DNA of 64,000 nt from Pontibacillus yanchengensis Y32 (lineage in GTDB: Bacteria; Bacillota; Bacilli; Bacillales; BH030062): NCBI RefSeq assembly GCF_000770635.1, contig NZ_AVBF01000003.1, forward strand, positions 62,001 through 126,000, written 5' to 3'. Under the pieces are notes generated by a model. It worked only from the letters and a program-made list of their open reading frames with translations, was not told where the DNA came from and did no database searches. Shown here one piece after another: positions 1 to 8,830 of this stretch. Every line of letters begins with the position of its first letter. Positions within the stretch are counted from its first letter, which is position 1. Position numbers and translations under genes: made by a program.

Positions 1-169
1 ATTGAAGTCTTTCTTTCCAGTTGGCATTATCATCTGATTCCATAATGAATGCGGAAAATACCCCAACCGCCAAAACTGCGAATACGACTAACCCAATCAT
101 CACCCATGTTCCTAATCGTTTATATAACTTCATATTTTCATTTTGGATTAATTTTAATAATTTCATCAT
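1..169 (-). CDS. ABC-2 type transporter permease, N-terminal part (runs off the window)
   Basis: Reading the minus strand from 169, an open frame starts MMKLLKLIQNENMKLYKRLG and continues into a hydrophobic stretch (about residues 22-43) without a stop to the edge of the window. A short cytoplasmic N-terminus followed by one membrane helix is how ABC-2 permease subunits begin. It starts on the base after the stop codon of the upstream ATPase gene (TAG followed directly by ATG), so the two are almost certainly translationally coupled halves of one transporter. Substrate is unknown; partners of this kind export peptides, antibiotics or lipids. Confidence 0.75.
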   Translation of the reverse strand, partial: MMKLLKLIQNENMKLYKRLGTWVMIGLVVFAVLAVGVFSAFIMESDDNANWKERLQ

Positions 170-1093
170 CTAGTTTCCACCTCCCGTAATTTCGAGGAAT
201 TTCTCTTCTAATGTTGAATGGATGGTCGTAATTCCGTACACCTTCAGGTTATGTTTAACAAATAATTCATTCATTTCTGCAATCTCCTCATACGTAACAG
301 ACACATCAACAAAATCATTACCTTCCTTTACTATTACGGACCCGTAAGTGGAGTTCAGTAATTCCACTGCTTTATCCAACGGCGATACATAGAAACGAAC
401 TCCTTCCTTAGAAGAGGAGCCGACAAAGTCCCCAACGGTTTCCACACTGATTAACCTTCCATGCTGGATAATCCCGATACGGTCACACAACAATTGCATC
501 TCAGCAAGAAGGTGACTGGAAACAAACACAGCCATGTTTTCCTCATGAGCAATTCTGCGGATATAATTTCGAATTTCACGAATACCTGCAGGATCCAATC
601 CATTTGTTGGTTCATCCAGGATCAACAAGGAAGGAGAATGAAGTAATGCTTGCGCAAGTCCTAGTCTTTGCCTCATCCCTAAGGAATAACTCCCCACTTT
701 GTTTTTAATCCTTTTTTCCAATCCCACCAACTTCACTACTTCTTGTATCCGGTCCTTTGTAATCTTTGTTGGAACCATTCTTGCATAGTGAATCAAATTG
801 TCATACCCAGATAGAAATTTGTACATCTCAGGATTTTCAATAATCCCCCCAACATGAGCTATAGCTTTTTCGTAATTCTTTTTAATGCTATGATTGTGAA
901 TCAGAATTTCTCCTTCTGTTATATCCATTAATCCTACCATCATGCGAATCGTCGTTGTTTTCCCTGCTCCATTTGGCCCAAGAAAACCGAATACCTCACC
1001 AGGAAAAACTTGCAACGATATATCATCAATAATCGTGGTCTTTCCTATTCGTTTCTTTACATTTATTAATTCAGCGACTGGTGTCTTCTCCAT
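170..1093 (-). CDS. ABC transporter ATP-binding protein (BcrA/CcmA-like)
   Basis: Cytoplasmic ATPase subunit of an ABC-2 exporter, 307 aa. All nucleotide-binding motifs are visible in order: Walker A GPNGAGKTT (about residue 39), signature YSLGMRQRLGLAQALL (about 137), Walker B LLILDEPTNGLD (about 156) and a switch histidine in VFVSSHLLAEM. The C-terminal 80 residues form the variable domain typical of bacitracin or drug-resistance type ATPases (BcrA, DrrA). The start is supported by a strong AAAGGGAGGT site upstream. The permease gene follows without a gap. Family knowledge suggests export of a peptide or lipophilic compound; nothing here identifies the substrate. Confidence 0.9.
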   Translation of the reverse strand: MEKTPVAELINVKKRIGKTTIIDDISLQVFPGEVFGFLGPNGAGKTTTIRMMVGLMDITEGEILIHNHSIKKNYEKAIAHVGGIIENPEMYKFLSGYDNLIHYARMVPTKITKDRIQEVVKLVGLEKRIKNKVGSYSLGMRQRLGLAQALLHSPSLLILDEPTNGLDPAGIREIRNYIRRIAHEENMAVFVSSHLLAEMQLLCDRIGIIQHGRLISVETVGDFVGSSSKEGVRFYVSPLDKAVELLNSTYGSVIVKEGNDFVDVSVTYEEIAEMNELFVKHNLKVYGITTIHSTLEEKFLEITGGGN

Positions 1094-1375
1094 CCCAATA
1101 CCTCCCTTTCAACTAAGACCATTATGCCAAGGAATTCTTATCAACCACTTATAAAAATATTAAAAAAGTATTAATAACTATTATTCCGAAAGACTGTAGT
1201 GGCATACTTTTTCACAGTAAAGGTAAACTCAAAGCGCTAAAGTTAATCTTGTAATAACCAACAACTTTCTTTACTTTTAAAGAAAACTCGCCGAGTAGCA
1301 AGCCTTTGGTGCAGACAGAGGCCTAGTTGCACTCTTACTTTCATCCTTGAAAAGATTTAAACTTTCTAAAAGTGT
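1094..1375. other. Intergenic region, no gene seen
   Basis: Between the ABC ATPase start and the terminator of the glucosidase operon no reading frame with a ribosome site was found on either strand. Around 1289-1340 lies a short G+C-richer stretch (CTCGCCGAGTAGCAAGCC, then GCAGACAGAGGCCTAGTTGC) in otherwise A+T-rich DNA; it resembles dispersed intergenic elements of Bacillaceae but I cannot show a second copy in this window. The region must also hold the promoter of the ABC operon, which I could not place with confidence. Confidence 0.5.
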
Positions 1376-1418
1376 AAAAAAGCCTGTAACCATTAATTTC
1401 TTAATGATTACAGACTTC
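1376..1418 (-). terminator. Rho-independent terminator of the alpha-glucoside operon
   Basis: Read on the minus strand, AAGTCTGTAATCATTAA, a GAAA loop and TTAATGGTTACAGGCTT form a 17-bp stem with wobble pairs, followed by a T run. It lies about 50 bases after the GH13 stop codon and closes the operon. Confidence 0.85.
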
Positions 1419-1469
1419 TAATCCTCCATGCTTTAAAGAACTTATTGTTTTGTTATGGTTGTATAAATT

Positions 1470-3137
1470 TTAATGTTTAAAAACGGTCCCTTCATAAGGC
1501 GATAATGTTCCAGTTGCGGAACTTTTATTTTCATTGGTTATTAGAACACTAGCTCCACTTATTTCTTCAACAACCTCCTGAGCTAACTCAACCTCCTTCC
1601 CAGAAAAATTACACAACACAATAAGTGATTCCCCATCCCCTACACGTCGATAGGCAAAAACATTCGGATCATCTCTCATAAGTAATGCAAAGGATCCAGT
1701 CGTAATGACATCTAACTCTTTTCGTAGTTGGATAAGACGTTGATAAAAATAGAAAATAGAATCCTCATCCGCTAATGCAGCTTCAGCATTGATAGTTTCA
1801 TAGTTACTATTTACCTGCAGCCATGGAGTTCCGTTCGTAAAACCTGCATTTTTCTCATTGCTCCATTGCATTGGAGTTCGGGCATTGTCCCGGCCCTTTG
1901 CATAAATAGCTTCCATAATCTCTTCATGTGACCAGCCTAGGTCTGATTTTTCCTTATACATGTTCAGCGTTTCGATATCTCGATAATCTTCTAGGTGATT
2001 AAGACGAATATTCGTCATGCCTAACTCTTCCCCTTGATAAATATAGGGGGTGCCTTGCATCATATGCAGACATATAGCTAACATTTTTGCAGACTTCTCT
2101 CGATAGGCTTCATCGTCACCAAATCTAGAAACAATTCTAGGCTGATCATGGTTGTTCCAATACAAGCTATTCCATCCTACGCCATGTAATGAGGTCTGCC
2201 ATTTTTCGAAATTCTCTTTTAGGTCAACTAGATTGAGAGGTTTCAGGTTCCACTTATCTCCGTTTTTTTCGTCTAACCCCATATGTTCAAATGTGAAAAT
2301 CATATCTAGTTCGTGATTGGCAGGATCCGTGTATTCGATAGCATTTTCTGGACTTGCTCCCGGCATCTCCCCAACTGTCATGATATCGTATTTTGACATA
2401 ACCTCATTGTTCATTTCCTGCAAAAATTCGTGTATGCGTGGACCATTCACAAAATATGGACCTGGATCTCCGAATTTATCCCCTGGTTTTACTTCTCCAT
2501 CCTTAAACTCCTGATCTTTTGAGATGAAATTGATTACATCCATACGAAATCCATCTATCCCTTTATCTAACCAAAATTTCATCATGTTATATACATCTTC
2601 TCTTAACTTGGGATTTTCCCAATTTAAATCAGGCTGCTTTTTTGCAAATAAATGAAGATAGTACTGCTCCGTTTGTTCATCATATTCCCATGCAGAACCA
2701 CTAAATATCGAACCCCAATTTGTTGGAGGATCCCCGTTTTCTTTTCCATCTTTCCAAATATAATAGTCACGATAATCGTTTTCCTTACTACTCCTTGATT
2801 CAATAAACCATTGATGCTCATCAGAAGTATGGTTTACAACTAAGTCCATGACAAGTTTCATACCTCTGTTATGCAATTCTTTTAAAAGCAAATCCATATC
2901 TTCCATTGTTCCATATTGTTCAAAAATAGCTCGATAATCACGAATATCATAGCCATTATCTGCTTGAGGAGAGTCATAAACTGGCGAAAGCCACACAACA
3001 TCAATTCCTAGTTCTTTTAAGTAATCAAGCTTTTCGATGATTCCTTGTATATCCCCTTTTCCATTCCCAGTAGTATCATTAAAACTAATAGGATAAATTT
3101 GATATACAATACTTTTTTTCCACCATTCATTTGCCAT
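1470..3137 (-). CDS. Oligo-1,6-glucosidase / alpha-glucosidase, GH13
   Basis: Intracellular GH13 enzyme of about 555 aa with no signal peptide, hydrolysing short alpha-glucosides after import. The four GH13 regions are present: DLVVNHTSDEH, GFRMDVINF (nucleophile Asp), VGEMPG (acid/base Glu) and NHDQPR (transition-state Asp), plus the QPDLNW motif of the oligo-1,6-glucosidase group. Valine after the nucleophile Asp (DVIN) is the residue associated with alpha-1,6 specificity in this family; alpha-1,4 enzymes usually carry Thr. I place the start at the ATG at 3137 (MANEWWKKSIVYQIYP), matching the family N-terminus and two bases after the preceding stop; a GTG at 3155 inside the upstream gene is the alternative. 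Last gene of the operon. Confidence 0.92.
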   Translation of the reverse strand: MANEWWKKSIVYQIYPISFNDTTGNGKGDIQGIIEKLDYLKELGIDVVWLSPVYDSPQADNGYDIRDYRAIFEQYGTMEDMDLLLKELHNRGMKLVMDLVVNHTSDEHQWFIESRSSKENDYRDYYIWKDGKENGDPPTNWGSIFSGSAWEYDEQTEQYYLHLFAKKQPDLNWENPKLREDVYNMMKFWLDKGIDGFRMDVINFISKDQEFKDGEVKPGDKFGDPGPYFVNGPRIHEFLQEMNNEVMSKYDIMTVGEMPGASPENAIEYTDPANHELDMIFTFEHMGLDEKNGDKWNLKPLNLVDLKENFEKWQTSLHGVGWNSLYWNNHDQPRIVSRFGDDEAYREKSAKMLAICLHMMQGTPYIYQGEELGMTNIRLNHLEDYRDIETLNMYKEKSDLGWSHEEIMEAIYAKGRDNARTPMQWSNEKNAGFTNGTPWLQVNSNYETINAEAALADEDSIFYFYQRLIQLRKELDVITTGSFALLMRDDPNVFAYRRVGDGESLIVLCNFSGKEVELAQEVVEEISGASVLITNENKSSATGTLSPYEGTVFKH

Positions 3138-3138
3138 A

Positions 3139-5415
3139 CTATTCACCCGCTTCACTTTTTCCTATTATTCCAACTTGTGATTTAACTATTGTATCAAGTA
3201 ACCCTGACTTATCAACATGTATTTGTCCGTCTTTATGAACGGTTATCTTTGTTAAAGAATAGCTACCCTCTCGATAGTCGTATGATAGTTCATCATCTTC
3301 ATACACCGCTCCTACCATCTCTTTATCACTAGAGTAGTAGACTAACCATTCTATATCTTGTTCTTCTTTTGTATGATTAACAAGTGACCCGAGAGGAAGT
3401 ACTGTCCCCTCTTTAATATAGATGGGTAATGTATCTATGTCAGCAAAAACTAAGTGATAGGCTCCACCTTCTATCTTTTCTTCTGTCCAAAAGTCATACC
3501 AAACTCCTTCCGGAAAATAAACTGCACGATGCGTCTGACCAGGTCGAAGAATTGGCGCCAACATAATATTACTTCCTATCATCACTTGGTCACTACACTC
3601 AAACGTTTCGTAATCGCTAGGGTATTCCATTACTAGTGGTCGTACGATAGGAAGGCCTGTTTGCTCTGCTTCATAAAAAAGGGTGTACAAATATGGTATA
3701 AATCGGTAGCGTAATTGAATGTATTTTTTAACTGACATCATTGTTTCTTCACCGAATACCCATGGCTCCTGATAAATAGAATCCTGCACACTATGATTAC
3801 GGAAGTAAGGTAAAAACGCTCCTAATTGGGTCCATCTAATTAACAATTCTGGTGTAGTGTCGGAAGAAAAACCCCCAACATCCGCCCCACAAAAAGCGAC
3901 ACCTGACATCCCTAGATTCATAGACATTGGCAATGACATTTCAAGGTGTTCCCAATGACTTCTGTTATCTCCAGTCCATACTGCAGAATAACGCTGCACC
4001 CCTGCATATCCAGCCCTTGTGAGAGAAAATGGTCTTGTATTAGGCATTAAAGCTTGTAATCCTTCAAACGTAGCTTTACTCATATAAATACCATATAAAT
4101 TATGTCCTTCTTTATGGCTAATACGTTTTCCATCAAGATTGTGCATGACATCTAGATCCATCGTTTTCGTGTCATTGAATACAGAAGGTTCATTCATATC
4201 ATTCCATATCCCTCGAATCCCTAACTGTGTGTAACATTCATGAAGAGACCCCCACCAGTTTTGAACATTTTCCTGAAAAAAGTCTGGAAAAGCGCTCGCG
4301 CCTGGCCATACTTCTCCGTGATAAACCTCTCCACTCAAATATTTACTAAAGTATCCTTTTAGCATCCCTTCTTTGTAAACCGAGTACTCAACATCTTGCT
4401 TCACCCCAGGGTCTACAATAGGAACAACATCTATACCTTTCTCCTTTAACTCGGAAACCATTTGTTCTACTCGAGGAAAACGGTCTTCATCAAAAGTGAA
4501 TACACGATAACCATCCATATAATGAATATCTAGAAAAATGCAATCTAACGGAATGTCGTATTTCTTAAATAAAGCAACCACTTTCTCCACTTCATCTTGT
4601 GATCGATAACTGTATCGAGATTGGTGGTACCCTATCGACCATTTGGGAGGGAGAGGAGTTGTACCCGTGAGCTTTGTATAAAGTTGGAGCGTGTCTTTTA
4701 TGTCTTCTCCTAACATAACATAGGTGTTTATCACTCCACCTTCTGCTCTTATGATCATTTTATCCGCATAACGTTGCATATCAAATTCAGTACGGTAAGA
4801 ATTATCAAAGAATATACCCGTAGAAACTTGCTCTGGATCATGGATAATAGCAAAAGGGATACTTTGGTATAACTCCACTGTGTCTTTATTATGAGGAGCA
4901 AATACATCTGTGTTCCAGTTACTAATCTTTGAACCATTTTTGTTCAAAAAGCCACTCTTCTCACCTAGACCATACACTGGTGCATCAGGCGATTTATGAA
5001 CGGTTAACATAACGTGTTTATCGGTAGTATAGGTAACACTTGGAGAGTCAGTGGCAAAAAGTAAATCGTTATTGTTTTCTACCCTAACAGAAAAAGGTGA
5101 TTTACAAATGATTGCTTTACAGTTCTGGTAGACCAAGTGAATCTCAGTTTCCTTCTCTTCACACTGGACACCTGACAGAGGCTTATCTTTTACGACCGCA
5201 ATCGTATTTGTTTCTGATACCTTTCCAAAAGGGTCTACTCCAAAACGAAGAACGTTCTCTTCAGTAAAATAGATGAAAAAGGATCCTTTCGATAGCTTTC
5301 CCCTTAATACGTTGCCGTCCCAAATGATCGATTGAACATCTCCTACAGAGTGGATAGTTTCTTGTTCTTTTCCTACATTAGAAGGTAATATCGCATAACT
5401 AGTATCATCTAACAC
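3139..5415 (-). CDS. Alpha-glucosidase, glycoside hydrolase family 31
   Basis: Cytoplasmic GH31 enzyme, 758 aa, releasing terminal alpha-linked glucose. An N-terminal beta-sandwich (about residues 1-245) precedes a (beta/alpha)8 barrel with the nucleophile motif GIWNDMNEPSVF and the acid/base region WTGDNRSHWEHL; a C-terminal beta domain follows. RPFSLTRAGYAG is the usual GH31 barrel strand. No signal peptide. The GTG start at 5415 has TAGGAGGG upstream and sits just after the stop of the larger GH31 gene, so the pair is translationally coupled. Three different intracellular glucosidases in one operon suggest a mixed alpha-1,4/alpha-1,6 oligosaccharide diet; linkage preference cannot be read from sequence. 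Confidence 0.93.
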   Translation of the reverse strand: MLDDTSYAILPSNVGKEQETIHSVGDVQSIIWDGNVLRGKLSKGSFFIYFTEENVLRFGVDPFGKVSETNTIAVVKDKPLSGVQCEEKETEIHLVYQNCKAIICKSPFSVRVENNNDLLFATDSPSVTYTTDKHVMLTVHKSPDAPVYGLGEKSGFLNKNGSKISNWNTDVFAPHNKDTVELYQSIPFAIIHDPEQVSTGIFFDNSYRTEFDMQRYADKMIIRAEGGVINTYVMLGEDIKDTLQLYTKLTGTTPLPPKWSIGYHQSRYSYRSQDEVEKVVALFKKYDIPLDCIFLDIHYMDGYRVFTFDEDRFPRVEQMVSELKEKGIDVVPIVDPGVKQDVEYSVYKEGMLKGYFSKYLSGEVYHGEVWPGASAFPDFFQENVQNWWGSLHECYTQLGIRGIWNDMNEPSVFNDTKTMDLDVMHNLDGKRISHKEGHNLYGIYMSKATFEGLQALMPNTRPFSLTRAGYAGVQRYSAVWTGDNRSHWEHLEMSLPMSMNLGMSGVAFCGADVGGFSSDTTPELLIRWTQLGAFLPYFRNHSVQDSIYQEPWVFGEETMMSVKKYIQLRYRFIPYLYTLFYEAEQTGLPIVRPLVMEYPSDYETFECSDQVMIGSNIMLAPILRPGQTHRAVYFPEGVWYDFWTEEKIEGGAYHLVFADIDTLPIYIKEGTVLPLGSLVNHTKEEQDIEWLVYYSSDKEMVGAVYEDDELSYDYREGSYSLTKITVHKDGQIHVDKSGLLDTIVKSQVGIIGKSEAGE

Positions 5416-5416
5416 T

Positions 5417-8400
5417 TTAATCCCTCCTAACTACACGGAATGATTTGTTATTTCCAATGACTTCAAACTGCAGGTCATCTAACTCTGTAGACGTTTCAAT
5501 GACAATTTCACTATCATAAACCACTACGTTTATTTCAATCGTGTTCCCTAAATGATCTTCCATCTTTTCTGCAAAGGATGATTCACAATACACTTTACAT
5601 AGAGGAACCTGGTACTGAGTTACAACATTGCCAACCGAACTTCCTAATTGTCTTGTTTCATCTACATTCATTAGGACAGCAGAATTCATTCGAACAAATA
5701 CAGGTATTTCATCGATATTCGCTTTCGACCTTACAACCGTAGGACCCTGATGTACTACATTAGACCATAAATCCACCCATTTACCTTTTGGTAGATATAC
5801 TTTCCTTGATATTGCTTGTTCTTCTATTATCGGTGCAACCAACATGGCATCACCAAACATATATTCATCATATAATCCATTCACTCTTCTATCTTCTGGG
5901 TACTCAAGCATCAAAGCTTTCATTAATGGAAAACCTGTTTTCGTAGCTTTTTTTGATTCATTGTAAATATAAGGAATGAGGTTCATTCTTACATTGGCAA
6001 AGAAACGGTAAACATCTATTACTTTATCTTCTCCTGTTCTCGCAGCTATGTTCCAAGGTGTACGATCTTGACTGAACTCTGCTTTACTTTCAGCATGATA
6101 CTGCATAATCGGACAAAAGGCAGCCATGGAAGAGGAACGCATAAATAATTCTGCCGTAGGAATGTCCCCATTAAATCCTGCTAAATCCCATCCCCAAAAC
6201 ACGATTCCAGCGAGCCCAGCGTTAAGACCAGCTACTAGTGACCGCTTAAAAGCATCGAATGTGGAGCGTTCGTCTCCTGCCCAATGAGCCGGAAAGTTTT
6301 GTGCGCCCGTGTACCCAGCACGACTAAATGTAATGCCGTTATTTTGTTGGGCAAAATGATAATACGAGTCTATATAATCATTCGGGTATAGATTACGCAT
6401 TTCACTTCCAGTTTTTCCATTGGCAAATTGAAGATTTTTACCGAAAACAAACTCTCCTCCATCTGTCTTAAATCCATCAACACCTAGATCAATTAAATAC
6501 TGGCGTTTAGAGAACCACCATTTTCTACCCTCTTCATGACTGAAATCCATGATTAAGCTATTCGTAAACCAGTTTTCAGGGATTCTATAAGGGGAACCGT
6601 CTTCATTTTGTACAACATATCCTTTCTCCACCATGTATGCTTCATCTTGATCTTTAAGTGGGTGCTGTTGTTTATTTAAATATTTCTGTATCGGTATTTG
6701 CCATAAAATAAGCTTTAAGTCATCCTCATGAAGTTCTTCGACCACTTGCTTCGGATTAGGCCATCTCCCCCAAGAAGGAAACTTCATTTCCTCATAGTGA
6801 TAGATATGTCCTGGCTCTTTCATGTCGTACATTGCATCATTGAACATATAATACGTTGCTTCATCGCTCCATTGCTCCAGCACAATCACAGTAGCAGGTA
6901 TCTTGTGCTGTTTCGTTGCTTCAACCTCTTGTTTTACTATAGATTGTCTATCCCAGTTATTACTAGACATCCATGGTCCTAATGCCCATGCTGGCACCAT
7001 AGCAGGTTTTCCAGTCATATTCGTATATGCTTCTAATTGTTCCTTATACGTGCCAAAATAAAATTGAATTTCAGTATTCTTCTCCTTAGAATGTTGTTCA
7101 AATACCATCGTGCATTTATCTTTTAACTCAGAAGCCAAGTCAAACTTTGTATAAGAAGCTGTATTGATATAACAACCATAGCCACTATTCGTCATATAAA
7201 AAGGTATTGGAATATATGTCCTTGTACCTTGATCTCGATATTGATTATACACATAACAATCAATAACATTTCCCCGTTGTTCTATTGCATTATACCGCTC
7301 CCCGAAGCCATAATATTGCTCCTCCGAAGGGCTCTCCCAGTGTATGTTCCATTCTCTTACTACACCATTTACGTCCGTTTTCCATTCAATAGGAGGATAC
7401 AGTGGGTGGGAGGTTAATAGTTTCTTTTCGCCTTTGTAAAGAGAAAGAAAGGGATTATTCGCTTCCACCTCTAGTTTATATTCCCCTGAGACTAGTGTCG
7501 TAGTTGAATGTTGATGGTTTTCTCTCAATTGTTGCTCTCCATGCTGCTGAAAGTTCAAACTCACCCCTTCATCTCTAAGAGATATATGTAAGGTCTGGTT
7601 ACTGCTAAGAGCGAGCTTGACTTCGTTTTTATTAGCTTCGATGATTTCAAATTGTTGGAGACTTTCTTTCTTCCAAGTCATTAACTCGTAATAGTGCGAC
7701 TGAAGCTGTTTACCATTCTCAAGGTTCGCATAAAAATAATAGGTGTATGTTTCATGGCTTGGTAAAGGGGATACATTACTTTGATAAATAACAGTATCTT
7801 GAACATTTTTCGCTTTTAAAGAGATTTCTTTATCCCAGGTTTTTGACTTATTTTCCATCACTAGTCCAACGTCCAGAACATCTATATCGCTTGTAACTTC
7901 ACATGCAAAATAAATGCTATCTTCTAAAGTTGGATAATGCGGAAACCGTTCTGTAACTTGTGATTCGTACACATTCTCATTACCTAACGGATCGTGAATG
8001 ATTTTTTCCTGTACGTTTTCTTCTGAAGCATAGAAATCAAAAATCCCCATTATTACTTCCGCAAGTTTATCTTCTTGCTTATGTTGCTTAACATAATGAG
8101 CATAGCGGAATGCCTTTTCTCTATCTGACTTCTCCAAGTAATAAAGTGCTATCATGGCTGTAGCGGTTGATGAAACATGAGTAGCTCCTCGAAATGGAAG
8201 TACTCCATTTTCTTCTTCCAAATGAAGAACCATCTGTTGTGTAGCCTCTACCATAATCAAGTCTTCAGGCGAGAATAATCCATACGGCATAACAGCTAAC
8301 GTTTGTTCAACAGAAATCGTTCTACTATTAACACCGTTTAATGCTGTGCCACGTGATAATAGATGGTTGAAGATAAAATCACGTACGGCTGTCATCGTTT

Positions 8401-8761
8401 TCTGAACTACAGCTTCTCCTCTAACATGCTTTGTTTCTTGCAATGCAGCATAGGTCATAGCTAAATTGGCTAAATATATATCCTTATTTAATTGCTCCCA
8501 AATACTTTTTTGTTCTTTCTCCCATTCCTTCGTTAAATAAGATACATATGGCTTATAGTTGATCGTATTTAACCGTTGATTGTTTGGTGTAAGCCCTACT
8601 TGTTTCTGCAAAACCCAAAGCCATGTCGCAATAGTGTATAATTCATCTTTCTCTATATTGGGTTGCAAATGTAGTAAAGATGCCTCTACTGCCTCGTATT
8701 CTCCTTTTAATTGAAGGAGATACGTTTGAAGCAGTGCTGTATATTTTGAATTAGCCTCCAT
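5417..8761 (-). CDS. Large GH31 family glycosidase with a long helical N-terminal extension
   Basis: Protein of about 1114 aa, far longer than ordinary GH31 enzymes (650-800). The barrel carries the nucleophile motif VDGFKTDGGEF and the acid/base motif HWAGDERST, so it should be active. The first roughly 255 residues are helix-rich, with a stretch SVEQTLAVMPYGLF and ENGVLPFRG that recalls the (alpha/alpha)6 barrels of GH15-type glucoamylases; about 100 residues of beta-sandwich-like sequence come next, then the normal GH31 N-terminal domain. I set the start at ATG 8761 (MEANSKYTALL) with AAAGGATG upstream; the longer frame from 8824 would begin inside the terminator-like hairpin. No signal peptide. 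What the extension does is unknown; carbohydrate binding is inference. Confidence 0.88.
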   Translation of the reverse strand: MEANSKYTALLQTYLLQLKGEYEAVEASLLHLQPNIEKDELYTIATWLWVLQKQVGLTPNNQRLNTINYKPYVSYLTKEWEKEQKSIWEQLNKDIYLANLAMTYAALQETKHVRGEAVVQKTMTAVRDFIFNHLLSRGTALNGVNSRTISVEQTLAVMPYGLFSPEDLIMVEATQQMVLHLEEENGVLPFRGATHVSSTATAMIALYYLEKSDREKAFRYAHYVKQHKQEDKLAEVIMGIFDFYASEENVQEKIIHDPLGNENVYESQVTERFPHYPTLEDSIYFACEVTSDIDVLDVGLVMENKSKTWDKEISLKAKNVQDTVIYQSNVSPLPSHETYTYYFYANLENGKQLQSHYYELMTWKKESLQQFEIIEANKNEVKLALSSNQTLHISLRDEGVSLNFQQHGEQQLRENHQHSTTTLVSGEYKLEVEANNPFLSLYKGEKKLLTSHPLYPPIEWKTDVNGVVREWNIHWESPSEEQYYGFGERYNAIEQRGNVIDCYVYNQYRDQGTRTYIPIPFYMTNSGYGCYINTASYTKFDLASELKDKCTMVFEQHSKEKNTEIQFYFGTYKEQLEAYTNMTGKPAMVPAWALGPWMSSNNWDRQSIVKQEVEATKQHKIPATVIVLEQWSDEATYYMFNDAMYDMKEPGHIYHYEEMKFPSWGRWPNPKQVVEELHEDDLKLILWQIPIQKYLNKQQHPLKDQDEAYMVEKGYVVQNEDGSPYRIPENWFTNSLIMDFSHEEGRKWWFSKRQYLIDLGVDGFKTDGGEFVFGKNLQFANGKTGSEMRNLYPNDYIDSYYHFAQQNNGITFSRAGYTGAQNFPAHWAGDERSTFDAFKRSLVAGLNAGLAGIVFWGWDLAGFNGDIPTAELFMRSSSMAAFCPIMQYHAESKAEFSQDRTPWNIAARTGEDKVIDVYRFFANVRMNLIPYIYNESKKATKTGFPLMKALMLEYPEDRRVNGLYDEYMFGDAMLVAPIIEEQAISRKVYLPKGKWVDLWSNVVHQGPTVVRSKANIDEIPVFVRMNSAVLMNVDETRQLGSSVGNVVTQYQVPLCKVYCESSFAEKMEDHLGNTIEINVVVYDSEIVIETSTELDDLQFEVIGNNKSFRVVRRD

Positions 8762-8775
8762 TATGATCATCCTTT

Positions 8776-8818
8776 CAAGAAAAAGGATATATGTGCTGTA
8801 CAAAGCACATATATCCTT
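8776..8818 (-). terminator. Intra-operon hairpin between binding-protein and GH31 genes
   Basis: A perfect 15-bp stem (AAGGATATATGTGCT at 8783-8797 against its complement at 8804-8818, 6-base loop) is followed on the minus strand by a T-rich stretch. It lies directly after the solute-binding protein gene. Such structures usually stabilise the 3' end of binding-protein mRNA and let only part of transcription continue, so that binding protein exceeds the enzymes. Confidence 0.85.
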
Positions 8819-8830
8819 CTTCATATAGGT

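Noticed and set aside
3137-3155. GTG start adding six residues to the GH13 enzyme
   Set aside because: The ATG at 3137 matches the family N-terminus and lies just after the upstream stop codon.
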